From assembly GCA_947629855.1 (NCBI GenBank), contig CANRFI010000009.1, positions 1-28,618 on the forward strand: a stretch of 28,618 bases of DNA. Reading direction: 5' to 3'. The translations under genes were made by a program, and so were the position numbers. This DNA comes from an uncultured Clostridia bacterium (GTDB lineage Bacteria > Bacillota_A > Clostridia > TANB77 > CAG-508). The notes under the pieces are model-generated. The model was not told where the DNA came from. It saw only the letters and a list, made by a program, of their open reading frames with translations, and searched no databases. This document shows, one piece after another, positions 8,329-17,488 of the stretch (within the stretch, counting starts at the first letter, position 1; the number at the start of each line of letters is the position of its first letter).

Positions 8329-8764
8329 CTAGTTTTTATATAAATCTTCATAAATTTTATAGTCTCTTAATATCTTTCTTACATAGTTATTTGTTTCTTT
8401 GTATGGTATATTTTCAATATCTGTACCATCACTTTTTATAATATTTTCTTTAATCCATACATCTACTGTTCCAATTCCTGCATTATATGCAGCTAGTGCC
8501 ACTTCTTTATTTTTATATCTTTCCATTAATATTGATAAATAGCAAGTTACTATTTGAAATTGCCTTTGTATTAAAATTACTTTCTGATTTTATTAAAGCA
8601 AAAATCAAATTTTCATCAATATTATATTTTTGCTCATATATTTTTACAACTTCTTTATATGTCTTTGGATAAATTATTTTTAATATATTGTTTCGGAATA
8701 AAAAAATAATTGCTATTAATAAAATAAAGATTAGTATTGTAATTGTTATTTTTTTATTTTTCAA
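8329..8764 (-). pseudogene. Lytic transglycosylase (Slt type) with internal deletion
   Basis: The first part (TTG start at 8764 behind AAAAGGAGAG) has a single N-terminal membrane segment and the Slt catalytic core LIFALIKSESNFN, where the E of KSES is the active-site glutamate. Frame then breaks near 8545. The second part, starting within YLSILMERYK, has the family ending ALAAYNAGIGTV and IENIPYKETNNYVRKILRDY. Between SNSN and the YLSILM part the usual GLMQLM block and about 38 residues are missing, and the two pieces are out of frame by one. No CGG is involved. So this is a deletion, either a true lesion or an assembly error. The protein cleaves peptidoglycan glycan strands when intact. Located between polA and the TPR gene. 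Confidence 0.75.
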
Positions 8765-8797
8765 TATGCTCTCTCCTTTTAGTGTTTTTGGTTATTT

Positions 8798-8831
8798 GAC
8801 AAAAAAGCATCTTTTTTAGATGTTTTTTGTC
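8798..8831 (-). terminator. polA terminator
   Basis: GACAAAAAA-GCATCT pairs with AGATG-TTTTTTGTC around a TTTTT loop on the plus strand. On the minus strand it begins a few bases past the polA stop at 8843 and ends in a run of six T. Confidence 0.7.
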
Positions 8832-8842
8832 CAAATAAACAT

Positions 8843-11527
8843 CTACTTGCAGTCATACCAATTTTTAGCTTCTGAAATATCAGCTATTAATGGTACATTT
8901 AATTTTACAGCTGTTTCCATTGATTGTTTTAAAATACTTTTTATTTCTTCTTTTTCTTCAACAGGTGCTTCAATCATCATTTCATCATGCACTTGTAAAA
9001 CAATTTTAGATTTTAAATTTCTTTTTTTGATTTCATTATACACTTTTATCATAGCTATTTTCATAATGTCTGCTGCTGTTCCTTGTATAGGTGTATTCAT
9101 GGCAGCTCTTGAACCGAATTGCCTTACCATATAATTATTAGATTTTAATTCTGGTATATATCTTCTTCTATAAAATAATGTTTCTACAAATCCATTGTCT
9201 GTTGCTTGTTTTGTTATGCTATTCATAAATTCCTTTATTCCTGAATATTGTTCTAAGTATTCATCTATATATTGTTTTGCTCTTTTTCTTGTAATTCCGT
9301 AATTGTTCTTTTAATCCAAAATCACTAATTCCATATACAATTCCAAAGTTAACCGCTTTTGCATCACTTCTTTGTTCTTTTGTTACTTCGTCTATTGGTG
9401 TTTTAAACACTTTAGAAGCGGCTTGTTTGTGAATATCTTGACCTTCTTTAAATGCTTGTATCATGTGTTCATCATTTGATATATGTGCTAAAACCCTTAA
9501 TTCTATTTGTGAATAATCTGCATCAATATATACTTTTCCTTCTTCTGGTTCAAATACCTTTCTAACTCTTTTTCCTAGTTCAAATCTAGTTGGTATATTT
9601 TGAAGATTTGGCTCTGTTGAACTAATCCTTCCGGTTGCTGTTATAGTTTGATGAAAAAATGAATGAATTCTCTTAGTCTTAGGATTTATATATGGTTTTA
9701 AGCCTTCTACATAAGTAGAGTTTAATTTCATAAGTTGCCTATAATCCAAAATCTTATCAATTATAGGATCCTCTCTTTTCAATTTTTCTAACACATCTAC
9801 ATCAGTAGAATATCCGTTTTTTGTTTTCTTGATAATTGGCAATTTCATCTTTTCAAAAAGAATTTCTCCTAATTGCTTTGTAGAATTAATGTTAAATTCT
9901 TCTCCTGCCATTTTATAAATTTCTTTCGTTAAACTTTCTAACTTAACTGTTAATTCTTCTCCGAATTTTTCTAATTCTTCTTTATCTACATACATGCCAT
10001 TCCATTGCATATCAGATAATACTTCAATTGTTGGCATATCAATTTCATCAAATAATTTTTTTGCTCCTATTTTGTCTAATTCTTTAGATGTAATTTCTTT
10101 TATTTTATATATTGCATAACTATATAATTCTAATGTTCCTTCTTTTTCTTCTTCTTTTTCGTCAAACAAAGTTATTTGTTTTTCTTCTTTTTCTATTTGA
10201 GATGGAACATCAATATTTAAATATTGTTCTATTAATCTATCTATTTCTAATTTATTATTTGTTGGGTCTAAAATATAACTTGCAATTGCAATATCATATT
10301 CAATTCCTTTTATTTCAATACCAATTTGTTTTAGTAGTATATATATTTTGTTAAAATTAATACTACTTTTTTTGATAGCTTCATCTTCAAAAATTTCTTT
10401 CCAGTCTTGAAGTTCTTTTTCATTTTGGAATTTAATAGCCATTGCTTCTTTATTTTGACTATCAAATATTGCTAATCCAGATATTTGCTCTTTTATAATC
10501 TTTTCTTCTTTACTATCTTCTTTTGTTTCTAAATATAAATTCATTTCTTTTTGTTTTTGTATTAATTTTATTATTTCTTCTTTTGATTTATTTACTATTT
10601 TAAATAAATCTTTTACTTCTTCTTTTGAGTGATTTTGTTCATTTAAAGAAAATCTTTCAATATAACGATTGAAATTTAATTCTTTAAATATTTTTAATAC
10701 TTTTTGCTTGTCCCACTCTTCTACTTTGAAATTTTCTAAATTGTCTTGAATTGGTACTTCTAAATTTATTGTTCCTAATGTTTTTGAAAGATATGCTAAG
10801 TCTCTATTATTTTCTATATTTTCTTTTTGTTTTCCCTTTAATTCGGATTCACCTTTTTCTACTTTGTCATATAAATTTTCAATTGTCCCAAATTTTTGGA
10901 TTAATGCAAGTGCAGTTTTTTCTCCGTATTCCTGGTACTCCTGGAATATTATCTGATGCATCTCCTTGTAGACCTTTAACATCAATTAATTGTTTTGGTT
11001 CTATTCCATAAGTTTCTATTACTTTTTTTCTATCATATTCATCTGTTTCTGTTTTTCCGCCTTTCGTATGTGGAATACGAATAGTTACTTTATCTGTTGC
11101 TAATTGAAATGTATCTCTATCTCCAGAAAGAATGATAACTTCTAACCCTTGATTTTCTCCATAGCGTGATAAAGTTCCGAAGAACATCATCTGCTTCATA
11201 CCCTTCCATTTCAACAATATCGATATTCATTGCTCTTAAAATTTCTTTTATAATTGGCATTTGCTGTGCAAGTTCTTCTGGCATTCCTTTTCTTGTTGCT
11301 TTGTAACCTTCATATAATTTGTGCCTTGCTGTTGGAGCTTTTAAGTCAAAAGCCACAACTAAATATTTTGGATTTACTTCTTCTAACAATTTAAACAAAA
11401 TTGCTAAAAATCCATAAATAGCATTTGTATATTTTCCGTCTTTGGTTGTTAGCATTTTGCTTCCCATTATACCATAAAATGCTCTATTCATAATACTATT
11501 CCCGTCTACTAATACTAATTTATCCAA
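8843..11527 (-). CDS. polA: DNA polymerase I, with three CGG +1 sites
   Basis: The repair and primer-removal polymerase. Three in-frame CGG codons (11179-11177, 10926-10924, 9299-9297) break the frame; skipping each C gives ADDVL-GTLSRYGE, PGVPGI-GEKTALALI and LKEQL-GITRKRAKQYI, all family sequence, and a whole 893-residue protein. The 5' nuclease is at the start (KLVLVDGNSIMNRAF, GYEADDVLG, IPGVPGIGEKTA). The 3'-5' exonuclease region is degenerate (AIFDSQN in place of the acidic site), as in other Firmicutes. Polymerase motifs: A, DADYSQIELRVLAH; B, RSDAKAVNFGIVYGIS; C, QVHDEMM. I start at the TTG at 11527 because AAGGAGG lies seven bases upstream and MDKLVLVDGNS matches the family; an ATG at 11563 lacks such a site. 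Ends with its own terminator. Zero-frame reading would stop after about 150 residues. Confidence 0.93.
9297..9299 (-). other. CGG +1 recoding site, polA site 3
   Basis: TTA CGG A: skipping C gives L-G-ITRKRAK after motif B, the family sequence. Zero frame would stop 12 codons on, losing motif C. Confidence 0.88.
10924..10926 (-). other. CGG +1 recoding site, polA site 2
   Basis: ATA CGG A: skipping C restores PGVPGI-GEKTA, the helix-hairpin-helix DNA-binding motif of the 5' nuclease. Confidence 0.9.
11177..11179 (-). other. CGG +1 recoding site, polA site 1
   Basis: CTT CGG A: skipping C restores EADDVL-GTLS, next to metal-binding aspartates of the 5' nuclease. Confidence 0.9.
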
Positions 11528-11653
11528 AATTTTACCTCCTTGTATTGAAATCTTTTTTTCCATATTATATACTATATTCGATAAATTTAAAAGCAGAAAA
11601 ATAAAATTAGGAAATAAAGTTTATAAAGTATTTCTATAAGAAAGGTTTTTACT

Positions 11654-13021
11654 ATGAATTTAAAAAAAATTTTTAAAAATAAAACAGTAATTTATTGGAC
11701 AATTTTTGTATTATATGGAATTTTAAATCTTGTTTTAACACTTCTTCACGAACCTTGGCGTGACGAAATACATGCTTGGCTTATGGCAAAAGAATTGTCA
11801 GTTGTTGATTTATTTTTAGCAAGTAGGTTTGATGGTCATCCAATTTTATGGCATTTATTATTAATGCCTTTTGCTAAACTAAATTTTCCAATTATCACTT
11901 TAAATTTAATTAGTTTTATTATGATATTAATTAGTTCTTGGTTATTTTTATTTAAAACTAAGCTTCCTTTGCCAATTAAAATTTTTGCATTATTTACTAT
12001 TCCTTTTACATATACTTTTAGTGCGATTTCTAGAAATTATTCTTGCATCATTTTACTTTTAGTTATTATTAGTGTTTTTTACCCAAAAAGATTTGAACGC
12101 CCTATTGTTTATAGTATTTTAATTGCTCTACTTATTCATACTCATTCTTTAGCTTGGGGAATTGTTGCAGGGCTTACTATTACTTTTCATTTTTATGAAA
12201 TATTTGAGCATTTTTATAAAAAGCAAAATAATACCAATATAAAATCAGTTTTTATTGGTTTATTAATTATTGTTTTTAATACTTTATTGGTAGTTTTTGA
12301 ACTTTATGGTACATCTAATATTAATTATGAATGTGTCGCTAATCCTTTCGTAGACAAAGTAACTTGGTGTATAATAGCTTTATTAATTTTATTATTTATT
12401 TACACAATTTTTGTATTAAAAAAATATTATAAAGAATTTGTTATTTTAGCTATTGGATTAATGTTTCAACTTTTAATTTATAATTTTGTGTATTCTTCAA
12501 TTCTATTTCAAAGATATATTTTATTCTTTGCAGTTATATTATTTTATCTAATATTGGTCTATCAATATGATGGTCTTGATGATATAAAACATTTCTTACT
12601 ATGTATAGCATTTCTTCTTATTACTTTATGTTTTGGATTACAGAATTTTTTTACAACGGCTGTAAAGGATGTTTTCCATCCTTATTCAGGTGCTCAAGAA
12701 ATGGCAAATTTTATTAATAATAATGTACCAAAGGATACTACTATTTTAATTGATGCTTCTATAGTTGGTCAATCAATTATTCCTTATTTAGATGAGGGCT
12801 ATTCTTTTTATGACATATGCTATAAAGAAATTGTTAGTTGTGCAAATGTTGCTCACGACACAGATTTAATCTATTCTTCGTTGTTAGATTTGGATTCTTA
12901 TCGTGGAAAATATTTAATTATTTGCAATGATTTTTGTGAATTACCTAATTGTGAATTTTTATATCATACCCAACAAGGAATAGTAAAAGAAGCATTTGCT
13001 TTATATTTTATTCCAGAATAA
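11654..13021 (+). CDS. Polytopic membrane protein, probable glycosyltransferase (GT-C fold)
   Basis: A 455-residue protein with about ten membrane segments and a soluble C-terminal part. After the first membrane helix comes HEPWRDEIHAWLMAKEL, an acidic DE pair in the first outside loop, then RFDGHPILWHLLLMPFA. This is the layout of GT-C transferases that move sugars from a polyprenyl carrier outside the membrane. The family name is not certain to me and donor and acceptor are unknown. A lone gene divergent from polA, closed by the hairpin at 13020-13048. Its only CGG on the coding strand (12657-12659) is out of phase (ACG GCT). Confidence 0.72.
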   Translation: MNLKKIFKNKTVIYWTIFVLYGILNLVLTLLHEPWRDEIHAWLMAKELSVVDLFLASRFDGHPILWHLLLMPFAKLNFPIITLNLISFIMILISSWLFLFKTKLPLPIKIFALFTIPFTYTFSAISRNYSCIILLLVIISVFYPKRFERPIVYSILIALLIHTHSLAWGIVAGLTITFHFYEIFEHFYKKQNNTNIKSVFIGLLIIVFNTLLVVFELYGTSNINYECVANPFVDKVTWCIIALLILLFIYTIFVLKKYYKEFVILAIGLMFQLLIYNFVYSSILFQRYILFFAVILFYLILVYQYDGLDDIKHFLLCIAFLLITLCFGLQNFFTTAVKDVFHPYSGAQEMANFINNNVPKDTTILIDASIVGQSIIPYLDEGYSFYDICYKEIVSCANVAHDTDLIYSSLLDLDSYRGKYLIICNDFCELPNCEFLYHTQQGIVKEAFALYFIPE

Positions 13022-13048
13022 AAGATGTAGCATTAAGCTACATCTTTT
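13020..13048. terminator. Terminator after the membrane glycosyltransferase
   Basis: AAAAGATGTAGC (13020-13031) pairs with GCTACATCTTTT (13037-13048) around a five-base loop, followed by T and A. It starts in the stop codon of the plus gene and abuts the stop of the convergent gene at 13048, so it may act both ways. Confidence 0.8.
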
Positions 13049-13629
13049 TATTGTTTTAGCATTTCATTTGCTATTTTACAAAAATATTCTTCAACTTCTT
13101 GTACTGTACTTTCATTTGAAATTGGCATTCTTAGGAATACTGCACGTCTTGGATATTTATTATTATAAATTAGATTAAAAGATTTTTCATCAAATCTTTT
13201 CTTATAATCATTATATTCTTTTTCTTCTGTATGAAATTTGAGATAATACATAGAATATATAAGCCAAACACGATTTTCTCCTAATGTTTTTTGAAGTTCA
13301 AATATTTTTTCTTTATTTTCATTAGATAATGTATCATAGTTTATCATAATCCAAGCATATCCTTTTCCTGCACTTGTAAAGTCTGGTCCGAAGTAATGTA
13401 TTTTACCATCTAATTTTAAATCTTCCTTTTCAATTCTCTTTTTGCCTTTTTTTAGTATGTTTTTCTTATTAGCACTGCTCATATTTGTTTCTATATTTTT
13501 GTTTTTAAAAATTTTACATGCTTTTCTCATTGGTAGTTCAATGATTTTATCAATAATATTATCCGCATTTTTATCATCTAATAATTTTTTTCCTACTTTT
13601 CCAATTGGTTTTATATCACAAATTAACAT
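13048..13629 (-). CDS. Unknown protein, third gene of HipA-like cassette
   Basis: A 193-residue protein I do not recognise by name. It starts ICDIKPIGKVGKKLL, then ELPMRKACKIFKNKNIETNMSSANKKNI (described here in two overlapping halves: PMRKACKIF and NIETNMSSANKKNI), and a middle FGPDFTSAGKGYAWIMINY followed by VWLIYSMYYLKFH. There is no membrane segment. Its start codon is one base past the stop of the HipS-like gene at 13631, so the three genes are translated as a unit. That position suggests an accessory or antitoxin-like partner of the kinase, but this is inference only. Its two CGG triplets (13390, 13565) are out of phase. Confidence 0.75.
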   Translation of the reverse strand: MLICDIKPIGKVGKKLLDDKNADNIIDKIIELPMRKACKIFKNKNIETNMSSANKKNILKKGKKRIEKEDLKLDGKIHYFGPDFTSAGKGYAWIMINYDTLSNENKEKIFELQKTLGENRVWLIYSMYYLKFHTEEKEYNDYKKRFDEKSFNLIYNNKYPRRAVFLRMPISNESTVQEVEEYFCKIANEMLKQ

Positions 13630-13630
13630 T

Positions 13631-13978
13631 CTAATTTTCTTCCTTTTTTAAATAATACCTATCTGTATATAAAATTCCATTTGTTTTTTCTAATAATTCC
13701 ATTTCATCATATTCTTTCATATCTAATTCTTTTAATATTTCTTCGATATGTTCATTGTTTTTTGATGGTATTCTTCTTTTAAAAAATGAAAATAATGTAT
13801 CACTTTCATAATGTTTATCTAAAAGGTTCAATTCCCCTATTCCAAAACATCCTTTGTGGGTAGCTTTCTTTAGTTCTTCTTCGTTTATTTCAAAATGATA
13901 TTTTCCATTTTCTTTATATAATTTACCTAGCATATATTCGTTTTGTTTATTATCCTTCCAATATAGGTTTAATAACAT
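13631..13978 (-). CDS. HipA N-terminal-domain-like protein (HipS-like)
   Basis: A 115-residue protein whose second half (LFSFFKRRIPSKNN, then LLEKTNGILYTDRYYL) resembles the N-terminal subdomain of HipA kinases, which in split systems is encoded as a separate small protein. In HipBST of E. coli the small HipS acts as antitoxin to the kinase HipT. The start overlaps the stop of the kinase gene as TAATG at 13978, a sign of coupling. The match is by pattern only. The order here, kinase first and small protein second, differs from HipB-HipS-HipT, and no HipB-type HTH protein adjoins it. Confidence 0.62.
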   Translation of the reverse strand: MLLNLYWKDNKQNEYMLGKLYKENGKYHFEINEEELKKATHKGCFGIGELNLLDKHYESDTLFSFFKRRIPSKNNEHIEEILKELDMKEYDEMELLEKTNGILYTDRYYLKKEEN

Positions 13979-15087
13979 TATCTTTCCTCTCTTTCACTTT
14001 CATAGACTTTGTCAAAAGTTTCTTTCGCTATTTGAATATTTCTATTTACAAATCCTATAAATTCTTTCATTTGTTCGTCATTCATATATTCTCCAAATTT
14101 TTTAATACCAGTTTCATCATAAATTTGTTTAAATATTTTTTCCATATCTAATGCTTCTATACTTCTTTTAGCAAATTGTTTAAAACCAGGATAATCTTTA
14201 TATTGTTCTATTAAAGAACCTATATCTGTATTACCATTATCACATTGTCTTATTAGTAATCCTATATCTTTTGCAATATGAAAACTAAAGTCTAAGTCAA
14301 ACATAGGTGCCATTCTTATATGTTTATTTTCATACTCATCTACACTTATAATTAATGGTGAATTGTCTGCTGTTTGATCTTTTAATCCAATTAACTTAGC
14401 TAAAAATTCTTGCTTTATAAAATCAAATTTAACTTTTTTTATTTCTACTTCACTAAATTTTCTAAGTTTTAATGCTTCATCTATTTTATCTAAATATTCT
14501 GAAATAAGCATCATATTTTCTGTATATGTGATAATTTCTTCGTTTTCTTTTAGGAAATTCTTACTTAGTATTTTATATCCATTGTGTGATTTTGCCAAAT
14601 TAATATCTGCACATTCAATATCTAAATTTTTAGCTATGTACGAAGCAATTAATGGTCCATATAAACAATATGGATTCGTTATCCCTGAATTACCTCTATA
14701 ATGTAATGGTAATTTTGAAATATATATACTTCCATCTGTCATTATCATATAGTGATCTAAAAAATTACCTTTATTTTCAGAAAATAATCCTGGTTGTTTC
14801 AAGTATAAACTATTTTCTAAATCTAAATATCCATCTTCTCGTCTAAGTAAACTTGCTGGTTCATTGTCCATATAGCTTTTTAAAAATTTAACAAAATATT
14901 CATAATCTGGCTCAAATAATCTTTTATTTGTATGTTTTGAATGATATATTTTTACATAGTATTCAATGTTTTCATACATATCTCTATTTGTATCCATTTT
15001 TGTCATTTTGGTAAATTCATCTAATTTTTTAAATCTACCGCTATCCTTAATTGTATCAATATATTCTTTTAATTCACTAAGTTCCAT
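13978..15087 (-). CDS. HipA/HipT-like serine/threonine kinase
   Basis: About 369 residues from the ATG at 15087, chosen because AGGAGAG lies just upstream; the ATG at 15114 has no such site. The middle shows the HipA-type catalytic features: KDQTADNSPLI (about 236-246; D and N in the catalytic loop) followed by RMAPMFDLDFSFH (about 258-270; the metal-binding D of MFDLD). Earlier parts (SKLPLHYRGNSGITNPYCLYG) may form the nucleotide-binding side. Such kinases phosphorylate a translation factor or tRNA synthetase and stop growth unless held by a partner. First gene of a three-gene unit with two tightly coupled genes downstream. It could also be of the CtkA subtype. Function by family inference. 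Confidence 0.72.
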   Translation of the reverse strand: MELSELKEYIDTIKDSGRFKKLDEFTKMTKMDTNRDMYENIEYYVKIYHSKHTNKRLFEPDYEYFVKFLKSYMDNEPASLLRREDGYLDLENSLYLKQPGLFSENKGNFLDHYMIMTDGSIYISKLPLHYRGNSGITNPYCLYGPLIASYIAKNLDIECADINLAKSHNGYKILSKNFLKENEEIITYTENMMLISEYLDKIDEALKLRKFSEVEIKKVKFDFIKQEFLAKLIGLKDQTADNSPLIISVDEYENKHIRMAPMFDLDFSFHIAKDIGLLIRQCDNGNTDIGSLIEQYKDYPGFKQFAKRSIEALDMEKIFKQIYDETGIKKFGEYMNDEQMKEFIGFVNRNIQIAKETFDKVYESEREER

Positions 15088-15106
15088 ATTTTCTCTCCTA
15101 TACTTT

Positions 15107-15166
15107 TTAATCATTTTTTTGTTGTTTTGTTAATATATTAGTATCAGTAATAAATCCAATTTTCAT
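15107..15166 (-). CDS. 19-residue ORF with PIN-like start, upstream of the kinase
   Basis: ATG at 15166 behind AATGGAGGAATATCA opens a 19-codon frame, MKIGFITDTNILTKQQKND. The start (KIGFITDTNIL) resembles the first strand and aspartate of PIN ribonucleases. It ends 20 bases before the chosen start of the HipA-like gene. It is either the truncated remnant of a PIN gene or a leader peptide. The strong ribosome binding site supports translation. Confidence 0.4.
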   Translation of the reverse strand: MKIGFITDTNILTKQQKND

Positions 15167-15186
15167 TGATATTCCTCCATTGATTT

Positions 15187-16689
15187 TTAATTTTTCAAAG
15201 ATATATATTTTTGATTTTTACTTGTCGGCTTATCTGGAATTGTCATTTTTAGTAGTCCTTTTTCTACTAATGGTTTTATATAATCTCTTCTAAATCTTGT
15301 TCTATTTTTGTAACCTATATATTTCATAATTTCGAAAATATTTTTTTCTTTATTACAAAATTTAATTATTTTTATATCTATTTCATCATGTGCATTGTCA
15401 TATGCCTCATCTTGTGCCTCATCTTGTGCCTTATCTTGTGCCTTACTATTTCCTACTAGTGTTGCATTTAATTCTCTTGCTGTCATCTTATTAACTTCTA
15501 CAATTGTCTTTTCGTTTAGTACTTTTACTAATGGAACTGTTGCTTTAAAGATATCTCCTTCTTCAAATATTGGCTCTTTTCCCGAATAAATTTCAGAATA
15601 ATTTGTTATATTTCTAACTCCACTTCCCAATTCATCTGCAAGTCCTATTTCTCTAAATATCTTTGCTATTTTGGGATTTTTTGAATATGGTATACAATTG
15701 TTTACTGTAATAAATCCTCTCATTCGTGGTATATTAGGATTTTCTGTATAAATATTATCTTTTGTTATAATCATTCTTGAGGTTATACCACTTGTTAATT
15801 CTCTATGAATTATCAGATTTCAACATAGTTCACGCGCTATCTTATCTCTAATACTAATACTATGTGAGCCTTCAAGATAAAATTTATCATTAGTGTGTTT
15901 TTGAACAAATTGCATTAGTCTTTCATAACTATCTATTAAATTTGTAATAATTACATCTCTATCATCATACCTATCCATATTTTCATTTCTATATATTGCA
16001 TCTGTTTTAAAATGTGATAAACATGACATAATTATTTCATCTTTTCCAAATAGTAAAATTGCTGCAAGAGTTAGTCCTTCTTCTTTTGTCATTACATCTT
16101 CTCTATATAATCCTGAACTTTTTATAATTTGCTCATTTGTCATATTTTTCCAAGGATGATTTTCATTTTTTAAAATTGCCCATTTTCTTGCCTTTTCTAA
16201 TAAATCTTCTCTTAAATTTTCCATTGTAGCATACGGAAAGATTTTGTCTTCAATATGTATTTCTTTTTTTCTTATATACATATCTAGAACTAAATTACTA
16301 TTATCAGTAATATCAAAATCTCCATCTTCATTTCTATCATATATTCTTCCACCAGTTCTATGGACTTCTGGCGAATCGGGAACATTTATATGTATAACCG
16401 TTTTTCCATCTATTTCGTAGTCATTTATTTTTAAATAAATTGTTGGAGATATTTTTTGAGGATTATTACATAAATTGGCAAAATCTTTTTTCATCTGAAT
16501 CACATAATTTTTATCTACACCAATAATATCTTTTTTATCATTCACTCCTAATATTATATTTCCACCAAAACGATTTAAAAATGCACATACTGTTTCAAAA
16601 AGATTATTTGGTAATTTCTGTTTTGCTTCTTTAAACTCTGTATTTATCTTTTCACCTTGATTTATTATGTTTTCTATAATATCAACCAT
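15187..16689 (-). pseudogene. AlbA/Schlafen-type ATP-binding transcriptional regulator with in-frame TGA
   Basis: The first part has the AlbA_2 divergent domain: NTEFKEAK at about 19-26, then FETVCAFLNRFGGNIILGV, and PEVHRTGGRIYDRNEDGD. The second, GHKL-like part includes the expected REIxANxLIHREF block; here it reads DKIAREL-C-stop-NLIIHREL. The TGA at 15822-15820 stands where most relatives have A or S; TCA to TGA is one change. The frame is unchanged on both sides, and reading on gives PRMRGFI, GLADELGSGVRNI and a C-terminal winged helix (IMKYIGYKNRTRFRRDY), 500 residues. HD at 24704 ends in TGA, so TGA is a stop here. Before the winged helix are four-residue repeats (15383-15442). A nonsense mutation or a sequence error. 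ATG behind GGAGG. It lies upstream of the HipA cassette. Confidence 0.8.
15383..15442. repeat. Five tandem 12-base units inside the AlbA-type gene
   Basis: Five units of the type TCATCTTGTGCC (two perfect at 15407-15430, three with one to four changes) encode AQDK/AQDE repeats, from KAQDKAQDEAQ through DNAHDE. Such in-frame minisatellites form the linker before the winged helix and may vary in copy number. Confidence 0.85.
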
Positions 16690-16741
16690 ATTTATCCTCC
16701 AAATTTTGTAATTTTATCAAAATTAAAATCTAAATATTAGA

Positions 16742-17371
16742 TTATACTTCCTTTATCTCTCCTTCAATTAAATATTCATATATAGGAGATACTGATAACA
16801 TTTTATTATCTATACTTATTTTATCAATTCTTTCTCCTTTCCAATATTTATCATAATATTTCTCTATTTCTTCAAAAGAGAAATTCTGCATCTTACCTTT
16901 CAAATATGATACTATTTCCATATGTACCTTGCAAGCTGAATGTAGATTAATAATTTTGAATTCTTTTATTTCATCTAAACTCCACTTGTATATTTGCGAA
17001 ACTAATTTACAGGTCTCATAGTCTCCAAAAGCATATATGCAAGATAATCTTGAGGGATATGTCTTATATTTTTTCATTCTATATCTTTCTAATTCAACTT
17101 CAAATTCATTATTTATATTTTCAAATCCAAATTTTGATAATCTATTAGAAAAATTATTATTTAATATATCAACATATTCTATATCTCCATTAACAAATTT
17201 ATTTCTATAATCATCTTTTAATAAATTATAAATACCAGCAGATTTTATAGTTTTAGTTGTTTCAAAATTTTCTCTATATATTTTTCCAATTGGAGTATCA
17301 TCATATAATTGAAAAACATATAATATTTCTGGAATGTTTTCATTAGTATTCATCGTTTTATAATTTTCCAT
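16742..17371 (-). CDS. Unknown protein, possibly DUF2441-like
   Basis: A 209-residue protein with ATG behind TTTAGGAG. I cannot name it with confidence. The middle (YPSRLSCIYAFGDYETCKLVSQIYKW) recalls DUF2441-type proteins, in which a similar PSR-x-CIYA stretch occurs. No membrane segment or signal peptide is visible; aromatic residues are frequent (KYYDKYWKGER near the end). It is upstream of the AlbA-type gene by 52 bases on the same strand and may belong to the same accessory block. Confidence 0.7.
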   Translation of the reverse strand: MENYKTMNTNENIPEILYVFQLYDDTPIGKIYRENFETTKTIKSAGIYNLLKDDYRNKFVNGDIEYVDILNNNFSNRLSKFGFENINNEFEVELERYRMKKYKTYPSRLSCIYAFGDYETCKLVSQIYKWSLDEIKEFKIINLHSACKVHMEIVSYLKGKMQNFSFEEIEKYYDKYWKGERIDKISIDNKMLSVSPIYEYLIEGEIKEV

Positions 17372-17488
17372 CTTAAACTCCTAAATTTTTTTAATCTTTT
17401 TAATATCATTTCTCAAATTTATCTTCTTCATCATACATAATGCTTTGATTTATCCGTTGAAAATATTGTTTTATCAAATAACATTAAT

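Noticed and set aside
595..11527. Massive pseudogenisation of housekeeping genes
   Set aside because: Breaks are of one kind only, residues around them are fully conserved, and the genes involved (tsaE, polA, mreB) are normally essential or nearly so.
15820..15822. TGA read as tryptophan, glycine or selenocysteine
   Set aside because: The family has a small residue such as A or S here, TGA ends another gene (24706-24704), and no selenocysteine insertion hairpin is visible after it.
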